Below are positions 44,278 through 52,575 of a stretch of 64,000 bases of DNA, in pieces. The DNA is taken from NCBI RefSeq assembly GCF_032484785.1, contig NZ_JAUETR010000001.1:3599501-3663500 (forward strand), in the 5' to 3' direction. Origin of the DNA: Bradyrhizobium sp. SZCCHNS1050 (lineage in GTDB: Bacteria > Pseudomonadota > Alphaproteobacteria > Rhizobiales > Xanthobacteraceae). The stretch's first letter is position 1; each line of letters begins with the position of its first letter. The position numbers and the translations under genes are program-made. The notes beneath the pieces are model-generated. The model was not told the origin of the DNA. It was given only the letters and a program-made list of their open reading frames with translations, and did no database searches.

Positions 44278-44901
44278 ATGGCATCGTCTCACGGTCCGCT
44301 CCGCGTTGGCGTCGGTGGCCCGGTCGGGTCCGGCAAGACTGCGTTGATGGATCTGCTCTGCAAGTCGATGCGGGAGCACTACGACATCGCTGCGATCACC
44401 AACGACATCTACACCAAGTGGGACGCGGAGTTTCTCGTTCGCTCGGGATCGCTGACTCCGGATCGTATCGCCGGCGTGGAGACCGGCGGCTGCCCGCATA
44501 CTGCGATCCGCGAGGACGCGTCCATGAACCTCGCCGCCGTGGCCGACATGCGAGCCAAGTTTCCCGGACTCGACCTGGTGTTGATCGAGTCGGGCGGCGA
44601 CAACCTCGCCGCAACGTTCTCGCCGGAACTCGCCGATATCACGATCTACGTCATCGACGTCGCGGCGGGCGACAAGATCCCGTCGAAGGGCGGACCGGGT
44701 ATCACCCGCTCCGACCTTCTGGTGATCAACAAGATTGACTTGGCACCCCATGTGGGCGCTTCTCTGGAGAAGATGGAGACGGATGCCAAGCGCATGCGCG
44801 GCTCACGGCCCTTCGTCATGACCAACCTGAAGAAGAGCCAGGGGCTTGACCGGATCATCGGCTTCATCGAAGCCAAGGGCGGTCTGAAGCCGTCGGCCTG
44901 A
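44278..44901 (+). CDS. ureG: Urease accessory GTPase UreG
   Basis: A 207-aa SIMIBI GTPase that supplies energy for nickel loading. Walker A is [14 protein letters not shown], and the CPH nickel-binding motif ([11 protein letters not shown]) and the base-recognition [12 protein letters not shown] are visible. ATG 44278 with AGAAGGA upstream was chosen; the longer frame from 44206 lacks a signal. It is the last gene of the urease cluster. Confidence 0.96.
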   Translation: MASSHGPLRVGVGGPVGSGKTALMDLLCKSMREHYDIAAITNDIYTKWDAEFLVRSGSLTPDRIAGVETGGCPHTAIREDASMNLAAVADMRAKFPGLDLVLIESGGDNLAATFSPELADITIYVIDVAAGDKIPSKGGPGITRSDLLVINKIDLAPHVGASLEKMETDAKRMRGSRPFVMTNLKKSQGLDRIIGFIEAKGGLKPSA

Positions 44902-44986
44902 GCGCGGGGACGGATCTGCGTCGCACGGCTCTTCGTTGCTCGATGCGTCTGCTGGAATGACCGACGCAAAAAAGCCTCATCCGGCC

Positions 44987-45011
44987 GGAACAACTTGAGC
45001 CCTCGGGTGTT
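44987..45011 (+). promoter_or_regulatory. Candidate EcfG promoter upstream of the sensor kinase
   Basis: GGAAC (44987-44991), 16-base spacer, TGTT (45008-45011). The EcfG consensus is GGAAC-N16/17-CGTT, so the -10 box has one mismatch. It would give a leader of about 175 bases before the kinase start at 45195. The kinase would then belong to its own regulon. Moderate support only. Confidence 0.45.
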
Positions 45012-45194
45012 GCCTCGACCCGGGGTGCGCCTTGCCCAAGGCGTCTCGGCGCCGATGCACCGGTATCCTGGGATCGCTATCCGCTGATCGCTCCGATCAC
45101 TTCCGATCGCCCCGAGGTGCGTCCTTGAGTTGCAGGCCCGGTTATTGGATGACTCGTCTCCTCCTTCGCCAACCCTTTACTTCAGAGTGAACGA

Positions 45195-46850
45195 GTGCTC
45201 CGGCTGGGTGTCATCATCGGTTTGATCGCGCTGGTCGGGACGGCGCTGTCCGGCTTGGCCGCCTATCGCGTACACGACCAGGAGCTGGCGCTCGATCGCA
45301 TTGCGCTGGCCCGTGCCATCGACGTCCATGCCAGCCTCGTCCAGGACCGGCTGACCGAACGTGAGCTGCTGGCCCGGGTGGCCTCCGGGCTGTTCCGCGC
45401 TCCCTCCGTGATCAAGGCAAATATGCTGGAGCCGCTGCGATCGTCGATCTACGCGTTCAAGACCGACTTCGTGGTGGCATCGTGGATCGCACGGCTGCGG
45501 CCGGATGAGCTCCCCATCGCGCAAGCCGAGCTGCGTCAGGCTGGCTTCCCGAATCCAACCATTCGCAATTTCGACGACATGCCGCTCGGGCCGAACGTCG
45601 ATCGTCCGTTGGACGTTCTGATGGATCTCGAGCCACGCAATGCCGAGACCTCGAAGCTTCCCGGTATCGCACTCGACCGGCAGCCGATCGTCGGACCGAT
45701 GCTCGCGCGTGCCATGGCCGAGGGCAAGCCGGTCGCATCCGATCCCACTCCGCTGGTGCGGAGCGATGGTCCGATCGGGATCGTGCTGGCAGCCCCGGTT
45801 GTCCCGCAAGGTGCCACTGCGCCGGCGGGCTTCGTGACGTTTTCCTACGAGATCGGGCCACTGCTGCTCACCAATGACGATCTGTCGTTGTTCTCGGTGG
45901 CGTTGAAGGATCCGCGCAACGCCTCGGATGAGCTGGTTGCCAACGATCAGGGGGCGGTGACGAGCCGGACCCGCAGGCCGGACGATCCTGCTCCGTCGTC
46001 GACCCGCACCGTGGCCTTCGGCAATCACGACTGGTCGCTGGTCTATTACGCCAAGGGCAATGCGGTCCGGCGCGCGCAACAGACCGCGGCGATCGTCGGC
46101 GTCATCGGGATGGCGCTGACCGGTATCATCTGCGGCCTGTTCGGCTACGTCGCCTACAACAATCTGCGCCTGAGCCGCGAAATCCAGGTGCGGATCGGCT
46201 TCGAGCGCCGACTGACGGCGGTCATCGACGAGCTGAACCACCGGGTCAAGAACATCCTGGCGGTGATCCAGTCCATCGTGACGCGCACGCTGCGTCATGG
46301 CAGCGACATGGACGTCGCACGCGAGCTGCTGATCGGACGGATCCATGCGATGTCGAACGTCGTCACGCTGCTCAGCGAGAGCCAATGGCAAGGCGTGCAA
46401 TTGCGCGGACTGTTCGAAGCTCGCGCGATCCCGCATGCGGACAGGATTGCGGTCAACGGACCCGACATCACCGTGAGCGCGCGTGCCGCGCAGAGCCTGT
46501 CGCTGCTGTTTTTCGAACTCGCCTCGCACTCGGACGAAGGCCTCTCGCTCGTGGGAAAGCACCCGCACATCACCGCCAAATGGGAGGTGACCGGCGAGGA
46601 GCCGAATGCCGTCTTCCACTTCCGTTGGGAGGAATTGAACACCAGTGAAGCAACGCGGCGGCCGGACAGCGATTTCGGACTGATCCTGCTCGATCGCGTG
46701 GCACCGGAGGCGCTCGGCGGCACGTCAAAGCGCTTCTTCACCGAGGCGAGCTATGTGTATGAGCTGACCGCTCCGATGGAGACGGTGATCGACATGACCG
46801 AGCGCGATCGCACCGAGCAATTCTCCGCGCCGGTGCATCCGGCGCGATAG
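45195..46850 (+). CDS. CHASE-domain HWE/HisKA_2 sensor histidine kinase, PhyK-like
   Basis: A 551-aa membrane kinase. An N-terminal helix (LGVIIGLIALVGTALSGLAAY) and a second helix near residues 295-320 (IVGVIGMALTGIICGLFGYV) enclose a CHASE-type sensor (AIDVHASLVQDRLTERE, and KTDFVVASWIARLRPDEL). The phosphoacceptor box is ELNHRVKNILAVIQSI. The ATPase part has DFGLILLDRVAPEALGG. The usual N-box ELATNA-KYG reads ELASHSDEG, so the Mg-binding Asn is missing. Its place beside ecfG-nepR and phyR suggests that it is the kinase for PhyR, though the altered N-box raises doubt about catalysis. The gene starts at a GTG. Confidence 0.85.
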   Translation: MLRLGVIIGLIALVGTALSGLAAYRVHDQELALDRIALARAIDVHASLVQDRLTERELLARVASGLFRAPSVIKANMLEPLRSSIYAFKTDFVVASWIARLRPDELPIAQAELRQAGFPNPTIRNFDDMPLGPNVDRPLDVLMDLEPRNAETSKLPGIALDRQPIVGPMLARAMAEGKPVASDPTPLVRSDGPIGIVLAAPVVPQGATAPAGFVTFSYEIGPLLLTNDDLSLFSVALKDPRNASDELVANDQGAVTSRTRRPDDPAPSSTRTVAFGNHDWSLVYYAKGNAVRRAQQTAAIVGVIGMALTGIICGLFGYVAYNNLRLSREIQVRIGFERRLTAVIDELNHRVKNILAVIQSIVTRTLRHGSDMDVARELLIGRIHAMSNVVTLLSESQWQGVQLRGLFEARAIPHADRIAVNGPDITVSARAAQSLSLLFFELASHSDEGLSLVGKHPHITAKWEVTGEEPNAVFHFRWEELNTSEATRRPDSDFGLILLDRVAPEALGGTSKRFFTEASYVYELTAPMETVIDMTERDRTEQFSAPVHPAR

Positions 46851-46922
46851 CCGCAGCGCTCGTCGGCAAACAGGATGCCAGGGCGCACGATGCCCGAGTG
46901 CAAGTGATCAACAACAACAAGA

Positions 46923-46952
46923 AGAGGCGGCTCTTTCGCGAGCCGCCTCTTT
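46923..46952. terminator. Bidirectional hairpin terminator, kinase and ecfG
   Basis: An 11-bp perfect stem (AGAGGCGGCTC with GAGCCGCCTCT) and 6-base loop in the gap between the convergent kinase and ecfG genes. It is followed by TTT on the plus strand and TTCTTGTTGTTG on the minus strand. It probably ends both transcripts. Confidence 0.75.
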
Positions 46953-46980
46953 GCTGGTTCGGTTGCGACGGCTTGGCTGA

Positions 46981-47529
46981 TCAGCCGCCGCTGCCGCCGA
47001 TCACCGCCCGCACGGTCTCGTCCGGGCCGAAATCCTCGGCGCCTTCGACATAGAGCAGCGCTGCCAGCTTCGAGCGCGCGCGGTTCACGCGGCTCTTGAT
47101 GGTGCCCACCGCGCAGCCGCAGATCGCTGCCGCATCCTCGTAGGAGAAGCCCGATGCACCGACCAGGATCAGCGCCTCGCGCTGGTCCTGAGGCAGCTTC
47201 TCGAGCGCCGCGCGGAACTCCTCGAACTCGAGATGCGCGCCCTGCGAGGGATGCGTCTTGAGCGTCTTGGCGTAGTTCCCTTCGGCATCCTCCACTTCGC
47301 GCCGGCGTTTGCGGTAGTCGGATCGGAACAGGTTGCGCAGGATCGTGAACAGCCAGGCAGGCAGATTCGATCCCGGTTGAAACGAGTCGATGTTGGCCAG
47401 CGCCCGGAGCAGGGTTTCCTGCACGAGGTCGTCGGCACGATCGCTGTTACCACTCAAGGAAATCGCAAATGCGCGAAGGCTGGGGACGGCCGCGAGGATA
47501 TCGTCCCTCAAGGAATCAGTGAGAGGCAT
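46981..47529 (-). CDS. ecfG: ECF sigma factor EcfG, general stress response
   Basis: A 182-aa ECF15-type sigma factor. Sigma region 2 is DRADDLVQETLLRALANIDS and LPAWLFTILRNLFRSDYRK; region 4 is ALEKLPQDQREALILVGASG and YEDAAAICGCAVGTIKSRVNRAR. Together these match EcfG/RpoE2 proteins. It directs RNA polymerase to GGAAC-N16/17-CGTT promoters. It is held inactive by NepR, whose gene directly precedes it (0 bases between stop and ATG), so the two are translationally coupled. Confidence 0.96.
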   Translation of the reverse strand: MPLTDSLRDDILAAVPSLRAFAISLSGNSDRADDLVQETLLRALANIDSFQPGSNLPAWLFTILRNLFRSDYRKRRREVEDAEGNYAKTLKTHPSQGAHLEFEEFRAALEKLPQDQREALILVGASGFSYEDAAAICGCAVGTIKSRVNRARSKLAALLYVEGAEDFGPDETVRAVIGGSGG

Positions 47530-47766
47530 TCACTCCCTCCCGTCGGTTTGGTCGTTGGATCCCCCGCCGTTCTCCACGTGGGACTGTGCTGCCGGCGCAT
47601 CAAGCTTCCGCACCAGTTCCGCGAAGCGGTCCGGCACTCCCTGACGGACGACGTCGTCGTACATCGCGCGGAGTTGATGACCGATTCTGGATTGAATTTC
47701 CGCGTTCAGTCCGCCGGGCTTGCGCGGTGCCGCATTCTTGCTGGCTTGAGACTTTACATCTTTCAT
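47530..47766 (-). CDS. nepR: Anti-sigma factor NepR
   Basis: A 78-aa anti-sigma factor. The helical core GLNAEIQSRIGHQLRAMYDD followed by VRQGVPDRFAELVRKLD is the NepR signature (two helices joined by the VPDRF turn). I use ATG 47766, which has GGAAAAGG just upstream; a TTG at 47811 is an alternative. NepR binds EcfG in unstressed cells and is sequestered by phosphorylated PhyR. The gene lies between its sigma factor and phyR, transcribed away from phyR. Confidence 0.94.
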   Translation of the reverse strand: MKDVKSQASKNAAPRKPGGLNAEIQSRIGHQLRAMYDDVVRQGVPDRFAELVRKLDAPAAQSHVENGGGSNDQTDGRE

Positions 47767-47848
47767 GACCTTTTCCACGTTTCCCCGAGAGTTAAGTCCC
47801 TGAAGCTTCAAGAATTATTCTCGCCACCGAGAGGGTCTGTCGGGAACT

Positions 47849-47873
47849 AATGCGACGGGGCGATAAAAGTTCC
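47849..47873 (-). promoter_or_regulatory. Candidate EcfG promoter of nepR-ecfG
   Basis: On the minus strand: GGAAC (47873-47869), 16-base spacer, CATT (47852-47849). Three of four -10 bases match CGTT. It is 83 bases upstream of nepR and would give autoregulation, as known for EcfG operons. Confidence 0.5.
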
Positions 47874-47883
47874 ACGCGTTTGG

Positions 47884-47908
47884 GGAACTTTTCGTCGGTT
47901 CGGGCGTA
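47884..47908 (+). promoter_or_regulatory. Candidate EcfG promoter of phyR
   Basis: GGAAC (47884-47888), 16-base spacer, CGTA (47905-47908), about 55 bases upstream of phyR. It is arranged back-to-back with the nepR-side site, with only 10 bases between the two GGAAC boxes. Confidence 0.5.
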
Positions 47909-47962
47909 ATCAGCCCATCATGGAACCCGGGCGGGAAGCCCAGATGACCGAATGGAGTGGGG

Positions 47963-48766
47963 ATGAGCCGATCACAGCTTGTTGCTGAACATTTGCCGCT
48001 GTTGCGCCGGTATGCGAGGGCCCTCACCGGTAGCCAGGGTTCCGGAGACGCCTATGTCGGAGCGATGCTCGAGGCGCTGATTCAGGATCCCGCTCTGCTG
48101 GACGAGCGCTATGGCCCGCGGGCTGCGCTGTTCCGGCTGTTCACGCAGATCTGGAACTCGGTGGCGCTCAACGACGACGCCGAAGTGGCGACTCTGCCGA
48201 TGCCGCCGGAGCGGCGCCTCTCCAACATCACCCCCTTGCCCCGCCAGGCCTTCCTGCTGCTCTCGCTCGAGGGTTTTCCCGAGGAGGAAGTGGCCTTCAT
48301 CCTCGACATCGACGTCGCGGAAACCCGCCGGCTGGCGGATGCAGCCGGACGTGAGCTCGCCGCCGAGATCGCCACCGATGTCCTGATCATCGAGGATGAG
48401 ACCTTCATCGCGATGGACCTCGAGAGCCTCGTCAAGAACCTCGGTCACAACGTGATCGGCGTGGCCCGCACCCATGCCGACGCGGTGGCTCTGGCCAAGA
48501 ACAAGAAGCCCGGTCTGATCCTGGCTGATATTCAGCTCGCGGATGGTTCGTCCGGCCTGGATGCCGTCAACGAGCTGCTGCGCACCTTCGAAGTGCCGGT
48601 GGTCTTCATTACCGCCTATCCGGAGCGCTTCCTCACGGGTGAGCGGCCCGAACCGGCGTTCCTGATCTCAAAGCCGTTCCAGCCGGCCATGGTGTCGGCA
48701 GTCGCCAGCCAGGCTCTGTTCTTCCAGCGCAACTCGCGCAACAGGATGCCGAAGCCGGCGGCCTGA
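47963..48766 (+). CDS. phyR: General stress response regulator PhyR
   Basis: A 267-aa protein with an N-terminal sigma-like domain (about residues 1-125; LLRRYARALTGSQGSGDAYV, LSLEGFPEEEVAFILDIDVA) and a C-terminal receiver domain. The receiver has VLIIEDETFIAMDLE, the phosphorylation Asp in GLILADIQLADGSSG, and VVFITAYPE with the Lys in LISKPFQP. When phosphorylated, the sigma-like part binds NepR and frees EcfG. ATG 47963 with GGAG 5 bases upstream was chosen over GTG 47957. The sigma-like region is a mimic, not a true sigma. Confidence 0.97.
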   Translation: MSRSQLVAEHLPLLRRYARALTGSQGSGDAYVGAMLEALIQDPALLDERYGPRAALFRLFTQIWNSVALNDDAEVATLPMPPERRLSNITPLPRQAFLLLSLEGFPEEEVAFILDIDVAETRRLADAAGRELAAEIATDVLIIEDETFIAMDLESLVKNLGHNVIGVARTHADAVALAKNKKPGLILADIQLADGSSGLDAVNELLRTFEVPVVFITAYPERFLTGERPEPAFLISKPFQPAMVSAVASQALFFQRNSRNRMPKPAA

Positions 48767-48790
48767 TCAAGCCGCGCGCACAACGTCGCC

Positions 48791-48822
48791 CCGGCGCGTT
48801 CCTCACGGAGCGCGCCGGATTT
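48791..48822 (+). terminator. Hairpin terminator after phyR
   Basis: Stem CCGGCGCG/CGCGCCGG (48791-48798 with 48811-48818), extended by TCC/GGA in the loop, followed by ATTTCGTT. It lies 24 bases past the phyR stop, between convergent genes. Confidence 0.6.
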
Positions 48823-48844
48823 CGTTGCAGCATCGAAGACGAGA

Positions 48845-49330
48845 TCAGCAGCCGCGGCACACGCCGTTGAGCCGTGCCTTCAGCGTCGCGTCATTCGGCT
48901 TGGTCTCTTGGAGCTTCAACGTTGTCTCCTCAAGCCGGATGATTGCGGACGTCCGTCGAGGCGCGAACACGATCGGCACGAGAAAAGTGAGATCGCCGTC
49001 CGCCAGTTCCGGCGGCGGTGGCGCAAATGGTTGGGCTCGCTCCACCATGGCGAGCGCTTCCCGGTCGAGCGCGGGGTCACCGGTCGTTTCGGCCAGCACC
49101 GCCGAGATCAGGTGGCCTTCGCGGTCGATGTGAAACAGGACCTTGGCCGTCCCGCCCTGATCCGAGGCCTGCAGCGGATAGCGACGCTGAACCTTCAATT
49201 GTGCGACGAGGTTCTTGATCCAAGTGTCCCTGGCGCCGTCGGCCGCTGCAATCCCGGGAAACAGGCACACGAGAACCAGCGCCAGTCCAAACCCTCTCCA
49301 TACGCCGACGCGATCCAGCGAGCTCAGCAT
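48845..49330 (-). CDS. TonB C-terminal-domain exported protein
   Basis: A 161-aa protein with a signal peptide (GFGLALVLVCLFPGIAAA). It carries a TonB-like C-terminal domain (YPLQASDQGGTAKVLFHIDR, EGHLISAVLAETTGDPALDR, EALAMVERAQPFAPPP). The long proline-rich spacer and membrane anchor of true TonB are missing, so it is probably a periplasmic TonB-domain protein of unknown role. It ends RLNGVCRGC. ATG 49330 was chosen, with GGGCAGGG upstream. Confidence 0.82.
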   Translation of the reverse strand: MLSSLDRVGVWRGFGLALVLVCLFPGIAAADGARDTWIKNLVAQLKVQRRYPLQASDQGGTAKVLFHIDREGHLISAVLAETTGDPALDREALAMVERAQPFAPPPPELADGDLTFLVPIVFAPRRTSAIIRLEETTLKLQETKPNDATLKARLNGVCRGC

Positions 49331-49459
49331 CCCTGCCCCCACGCGCGCGGACCATGAACGCAGCCGCGCTGCTTCAACATATAACCGGGACGAAAAGGGG
49401 ATAAAGCGCCGCGAATGTCGGGGCAGCGATCTGACCGGAAGGGCGGATCAGAAAAGAAT

Positions 49460-49496
49460 GCGGGGCACCGCCGGCATCACCACGGCGGTGCCCCGC
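49460..49496. terminator. Perfect 14-bp hairpin in a gene-free gap
   Basis: GCGGGGCACCGCCG (49460-49473) pairs with CGGCGGTGCCCCGC (49483-49496) across a 9-base loop. On the minus strand it is followed by ATTCTTTTCTGATC, so it looks like an intrinsic terminator for a leftward transcript. However, no leftward gene lies within 700 bases to its right. The gap 49331-49708 (378 bases) holds nothing else that I recognise. Confidence 0.5.
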
Positions 49497-49708
49497 GTCG
49501 CCGGTCAATGGGGCAGGGGGAATAACCGGCTGCCGAGATGACGCGCGACCCGAAAAGTCGTTCCGCGTGAGATCGAATTTTTTGGCGCCATGAAATTGAA
49601 GAATACCGCCGCAGTTTACACACGGTTAAGTGATTTGCCCAACCGAGAACCCAGTTCCTGCGACTTACGTTGGTATGCCGATCGCCTTACGGCGAGGGGA
49701 GCAGAGAC

Positions 49709-50149
49709 ATGTCGCAGACCAGGAAGGTTATCGTTTTGGGTTCGCTTGCGGCTTCCGCGATGCTCGTGGGCGCAATGCAACTGGCTTCAGGCCATGATCT
49801 TGGCGCCAACCTGCCGGTTCAGAGCCCCTCTCCCCAGCCGATCGTCGCAACCGCGAATGACGTGAACCGGGCCGCCAAGGCTGACCGCGCCAAACAAAAC
49901 GGTACTGCGGCGCCGTCGCAGACTGTGTCGATCAAGCTGGCAGCCTTCGCGGAGACCTCCTTCTTGGTGCGGCTTCCCTTCAACCCCACGGGTGTAAGCG
50001 CGGGCTCGTTACCATCGCCGCAGGGATCGCAGCTCATCACCACCGGCAACGAGCGGCAGGCCGTCAAGCATCCGGTGGCGTGCGAGCCGTCGGTGTCCGT
50101 GCTGACGGAGATCGCCAAGCGCCTGCAACCGGGACGGTGTGTGACTTAG
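49709..50149 (+). CDS. Small exported hypothetical protein
   Basis: A 146-aa protein with an N-terminal signal segment (VIVLGSLAASAMLVGAMQL). The mature part is polar with no recognisable motifs except a late Cys pair (ACEPSV, GRCVT). AGGGGAG lies about 8 bases before ATG 49709. It stands alone in a 900-bp interval. I do not recognise the family; signal peptide and codon bias support a real gene. Confidence 0.6.
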   Translation: MSQTRKVIVLGSLAASAMLVGAMQLASGHDLGANLPVQSPSPQPIVATANDVNRAAKADRAKQNGTAAPSQTVSIKLAAFAETSFLVRLPFNPTGVSAGSLPSPQGSQLITTGNERQAVKHPVACEPSVSVLTEIAKRLQPGRCVT

Positions 50150-50240
50150 TTACAGCCCCTCGCACCAGGCCCGCGGCTCAAGCGGCGGATCAACGCCTGG
50201 CAAATGATAAAAGCCGTCCGATGACGGTCAGGGGCAGTCC

Positions 50241-50684
50241 TCACTCTGCGGGAGTTTGCTCCTCCGCGGCTGGGCGGCTGACCATGAATCCGAGCGCCAG
50301 ACCGCCCAAAGCCAGAATGGGAATCAGCCGCTTGATGCCAATCATGCGGACGATCTGCAGGCCGCTAGCCAACAACATCGGGTCTGCGAAAGCAGATTGG
50401 ACTGCCGACCGCGCCGTTTCCGCGGTCCGCGCGGCACGACTCTCGATTGCGCGCTTGCGCGCCATGTAGCTGATTGCGGCCATCAACGTCACCACGAAGA
50501 AGATGGCGGCACCTGTGAGGCACGCGGCCACGAGCCCGTAACGATCCAGGACGGCGACAAAAGCTGCGGCGCACAGAAAGCTCGTGGTTACGAACAGTCC
50601 GACCGCTGCAGCGATTGCGAGCGATGTGAGCCGAACGGCATGCCCGGTCGATTCCTGGAAGTCCGCAATCAGGCGCTGCAGCAT
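50241..50684 (-). CDS. Small membrane protein, phage-holin-3_6-like
   Basis: A 147-aa protein with two adjacent hydrophobic hairpins near residues 18-70 (LAIAAAVGLFVTTSFLCAAA, LTGAAIFFVVTLMAAISYM). A charged linker then leads to a third helix (LIPILALGGLALGFM). Proteins of this kind often accompany DUF883/YqjD-like proteins, as here (next gene upstream, 102 bases). Probably an envelope stress protein. No enzymatic motif is present. Confidence 0.75.
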   Translation of the reverse strand: MLQRLIADFQESTGHAVRLTSLAIAAAVGLFVTTSFLCAAAFVAVLDRYGLVAACLTGAAIFFVVTLMAAISYMARKRAIESRAARTAETARSAVQSAFADPMLLASGLQIVRMIGIKRLIPILALGGLALGFMVSRPAAEEQTPAE

Positions 50685-50786
50685 GTCATTCTCCTCCTCG
50701 TCTCGTTCATCTGCGCAACAAACTCAAATCGGCGCCGATAACGCGGCGCCGAAACAAGACGACCTCTGGATTTCAGGGGCCAACCC

Positions 50787-51158
50787 TCAGCGTCTCCAGG
50801 CGGCGCCGATGAGAAATCCGAGTCCGAGCGCAAGACCCACGGTGGCGAGTGGGCGATGGGAGATCACGTCCTCAAGGCGCTCCTCCAGCGAGTTTGCGGC
50901 ATCCTGGGCTGCACCAAACATCGCAGTGCCGCGCTCGGACATGTCGTCGAACGTCTGGTCTACGTTCTCGCGTGCCTGACGATAGCCGCTGCGGGCCTGC
51001 TTGCTGGCCTGCCCAGCGAAAGCATTGAGCGCGTCGGTGATCTGTTCGGTGAGAGCTGCGATATCGTTTTTCACGGCGTGGACATCCTTCTGCAGGCGTT
51101 CGTAGTTCGCTTTGTCGACGAGATCTTTCAGGGCGGTCTCACCGTCAGTCGGTGGCAT
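50787..51158 (-). CDS. DUF883/YqjD-ElaB-like membrane-anchored protein
   Basis: A 123-aa protein. Residues 1-90 are predicted amphipathic helix (DVHAVKNDIAALTEQITDAL, RENVDQTFDDMSE). A C-terminal membrane anchor with the family motif SHRPLATVGLALGLGFLIGA follows. YqjD-type proteins tether ribosomes to the membrane in stationary phase in E. coli. ATG 51158 has GGGAG 7 bases upstream. A perfect EcfG promoter lies just upstream, so stress induction is expected. Confidence 0.88.
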   Translation of the reverse strand: MPPTDGETALKDLVDKANYERLQKDVHAVKNDIAALTEQITDALNAFAGQASKQARSGYRQARENVDQTFDDMSERGTAMFGAAQDAANSLEERLEDVISHRPLATVGLALGLGFLIGAAWRR

Positions 51159-51197
51159 GGCAAGCTCCCGGAGCAAGGTGATTGCGTCTGCTCGACA

Positions 51198-51222
51198 AAC
51201 GCGGGGTCTCAGCCGAAGTTCC
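51198..51222 (-). promoter_or_regulatory. EcfG promoter of the DUF883 gene (perfect match)
   Basis: On the minus strand: GGAAC (51222-51218), 16-base spacer, CGTT (51201-51198), 40 bases upstream of the DUF883 start. This matches the consensus exactly in both boxes and in spacing. It probably also drives the downstream membrane-protein gene. Confidence 0.8.
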
Positions 51223-51238
51223 GACGGTGGAAACCGAA

Positions 51239-52360
51239 TTAGTCTGCCGGCAGTTGCGGCGAGTCGTCCGGCAGCAGATGCTCCTTGACGATGAGGGCGA
51301 CGATCAGGAGCGGCGAGGCAAGGAAGGCTCCCATCGGGCCCCACAGCCAGGTCCAGAATGCCAGCGCGATGAACACCGCGAGTGCGTTGAGAGCCAGCCG
51401 CCTGCCGATGATGGTCGGCGTGACGAAGTGGCCTTCCATGAAGGTGATCACGGCGAAGATGGCGGGCGCGACCATGCCGGCGCTCAAGGTCGGGAATGCG
51501 ATTGCGCCGACCAGGACGAGCACCGCGAACATCGCGATCGGCCCGATGATGGGGATGAAGTTCAGCGTTGCCGCAAGCGCCCCGAGGCCGGCGGGATTGG
51601 GCATGCCGGCGAGGGCGCAGGCGAGGCCGGCTGCAATACCGACACCGGTGTTGATGAGCGTCACTGTCAGGAGGTAGTTGCCGAGGTGCAGCTCGAGCTC
51701 ATTGAGGATGCGCAGCGTCCGCAGCCGTGCCTCGTGATCACCAAAGGTCATGATCAGCGCTCGCCGGAGATCGCGCCAGCTTGCGATGAACAGCACGAGC
51801 GTCGCGAAGAACAGTAGGAATTCGGTGAAGGTCGGCGACAGGAATTCGATCGTTGGCTGAACCCAATCGAACTTGGGGAGCTCCAGGCTGGCCGAGGCTT
51901 GTGCGCTTCCGCCGCCGACGGCCGCCTGCATTTCGTGCCACAGCGCCAGCGGTCGATCGAAGACGTGCAGCTTGGCCTTGAGCGTCGTGGCAAGCTCGGG
52001 AAGGCGATTGGTCCAGTCGAGCACAGGCGCCGAAATCAGGCCAATGATGAAGGCGAGCCCGGTGGCAACGGCGATCACGATCAACACGGCGCCGACGCCG
52101 CGCGGCACGTGATGGCGTTCGAGAAAGTTGGCGGCCGGCGACAGCATGGTGCCGACCACGAAGGCCATGACGATCGGCAGGAAAAACCCCCGGGCGACAT
52201 AGAGGACACCCGTCACGCAGACGGCCGTGAGGATGACGAGAGCGATGGCGACGACGTCAGCCCGCCTAATCACGGGCGGTACTTCTTGGCGACTTTCATT
52301 CAAGGCTGAATCGTCGTTCCCGCTGGCGAGCAGCCGCTCGGTGGGAAGTACACGCACCAT
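51239..52360 (-). CDS. AI-2E family transporter (permease)
   Basis: A 373-aa inner-membrane protein with about eight hydrophobic segments. The family features are VVAIALVILTAVCVTGVLYV, SPAANFLERHHVPRG, and late FIPIIGPIAMFAVLVLVGAI and VTPTIIGRRLALNALAVFIA. AI-2E (PerM-like) proteins have been linked to signal-molecule or ion export; the substrate is unknown here. ATG 52360 has GGGAG five bases upstream. A candidate EcfG promoter is 57 bases upstream. Confidence 0.88.
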   Translation of the reverse strand: MVRVLPTERLLASGNDDSALNESRQEVPPVIRRADVVAIALVILTAVCVTGVLYVARGFFLPIVMAFVVGTMLSPAANFLERHHVPRGVGAVLIVIAVATGLAFIIGLISAPVLDWTNRLPELATTLKAKLHVFDRPLALWHEMQAAVGGGSAQASASLELPKFDWVQPTIEFLSPTFTEFLLFFATLVLFIASWRDLRRALIMTFGDHEARLRTLRILNELELHLGNYLLTVTLINTGVGIAAGLACALAGMPNPAGLGALAATLNFIPIIGPIAMFAVLVLVGAIAFPTLSAGMVAPAIFAVITFMEGHFVTPTIIGRRLALNALAVFIALAFWTWLWGPMGAFLASPLLIVALIVKEHLLPDDSPQLPAD

Positions 52361-52416
52361 GAATCTCCCGATCGAGTCGTTCGCGCACAGCTCGCGTGGT
52401 GACGTTCTCGTCATCC

Positions 52417-52441
52417 AACAGCCGAGGGGCCATCCGGTTCC
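52417..52441 (-). promoter_or_regulatory. Candidate EcfG promoter of the AI-2E gene
   Basis: On the minus strand: GGAAC (52441-52437), 16-base spacer, TGTT (52420-52417). One mismatch to CGTT. It shares a divergent gap with the perfect site at 52499. Confidence 0.55.
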
Positions 52442-52498
52442 GTCGCGCAAACGTGAGAACTCATACGCTTGACTGACGCAGGGCGACCACACCGGGCC

Positions 52499-52524
52499 GG
52501 AACTACGGCGAGACGTTCGGCGTT
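52499..52524 (+). promoter_or_regulatory. EcfG promoter of the L,D-transpeptidase gene (perfect match)
   Basis: GGAAC (52499-52503), 17-base spacer, CGTT (52521-52524), 51 bases upstream of the gene. Both boxes match consensus and the spacing is within the accepted 16-17. Confidence 0.78.
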
Positions 52525-52575
52525 TGGAAAGCAATCACGCATCGTACCGCGATGCTCGTCTGACAGGGGCACTCC

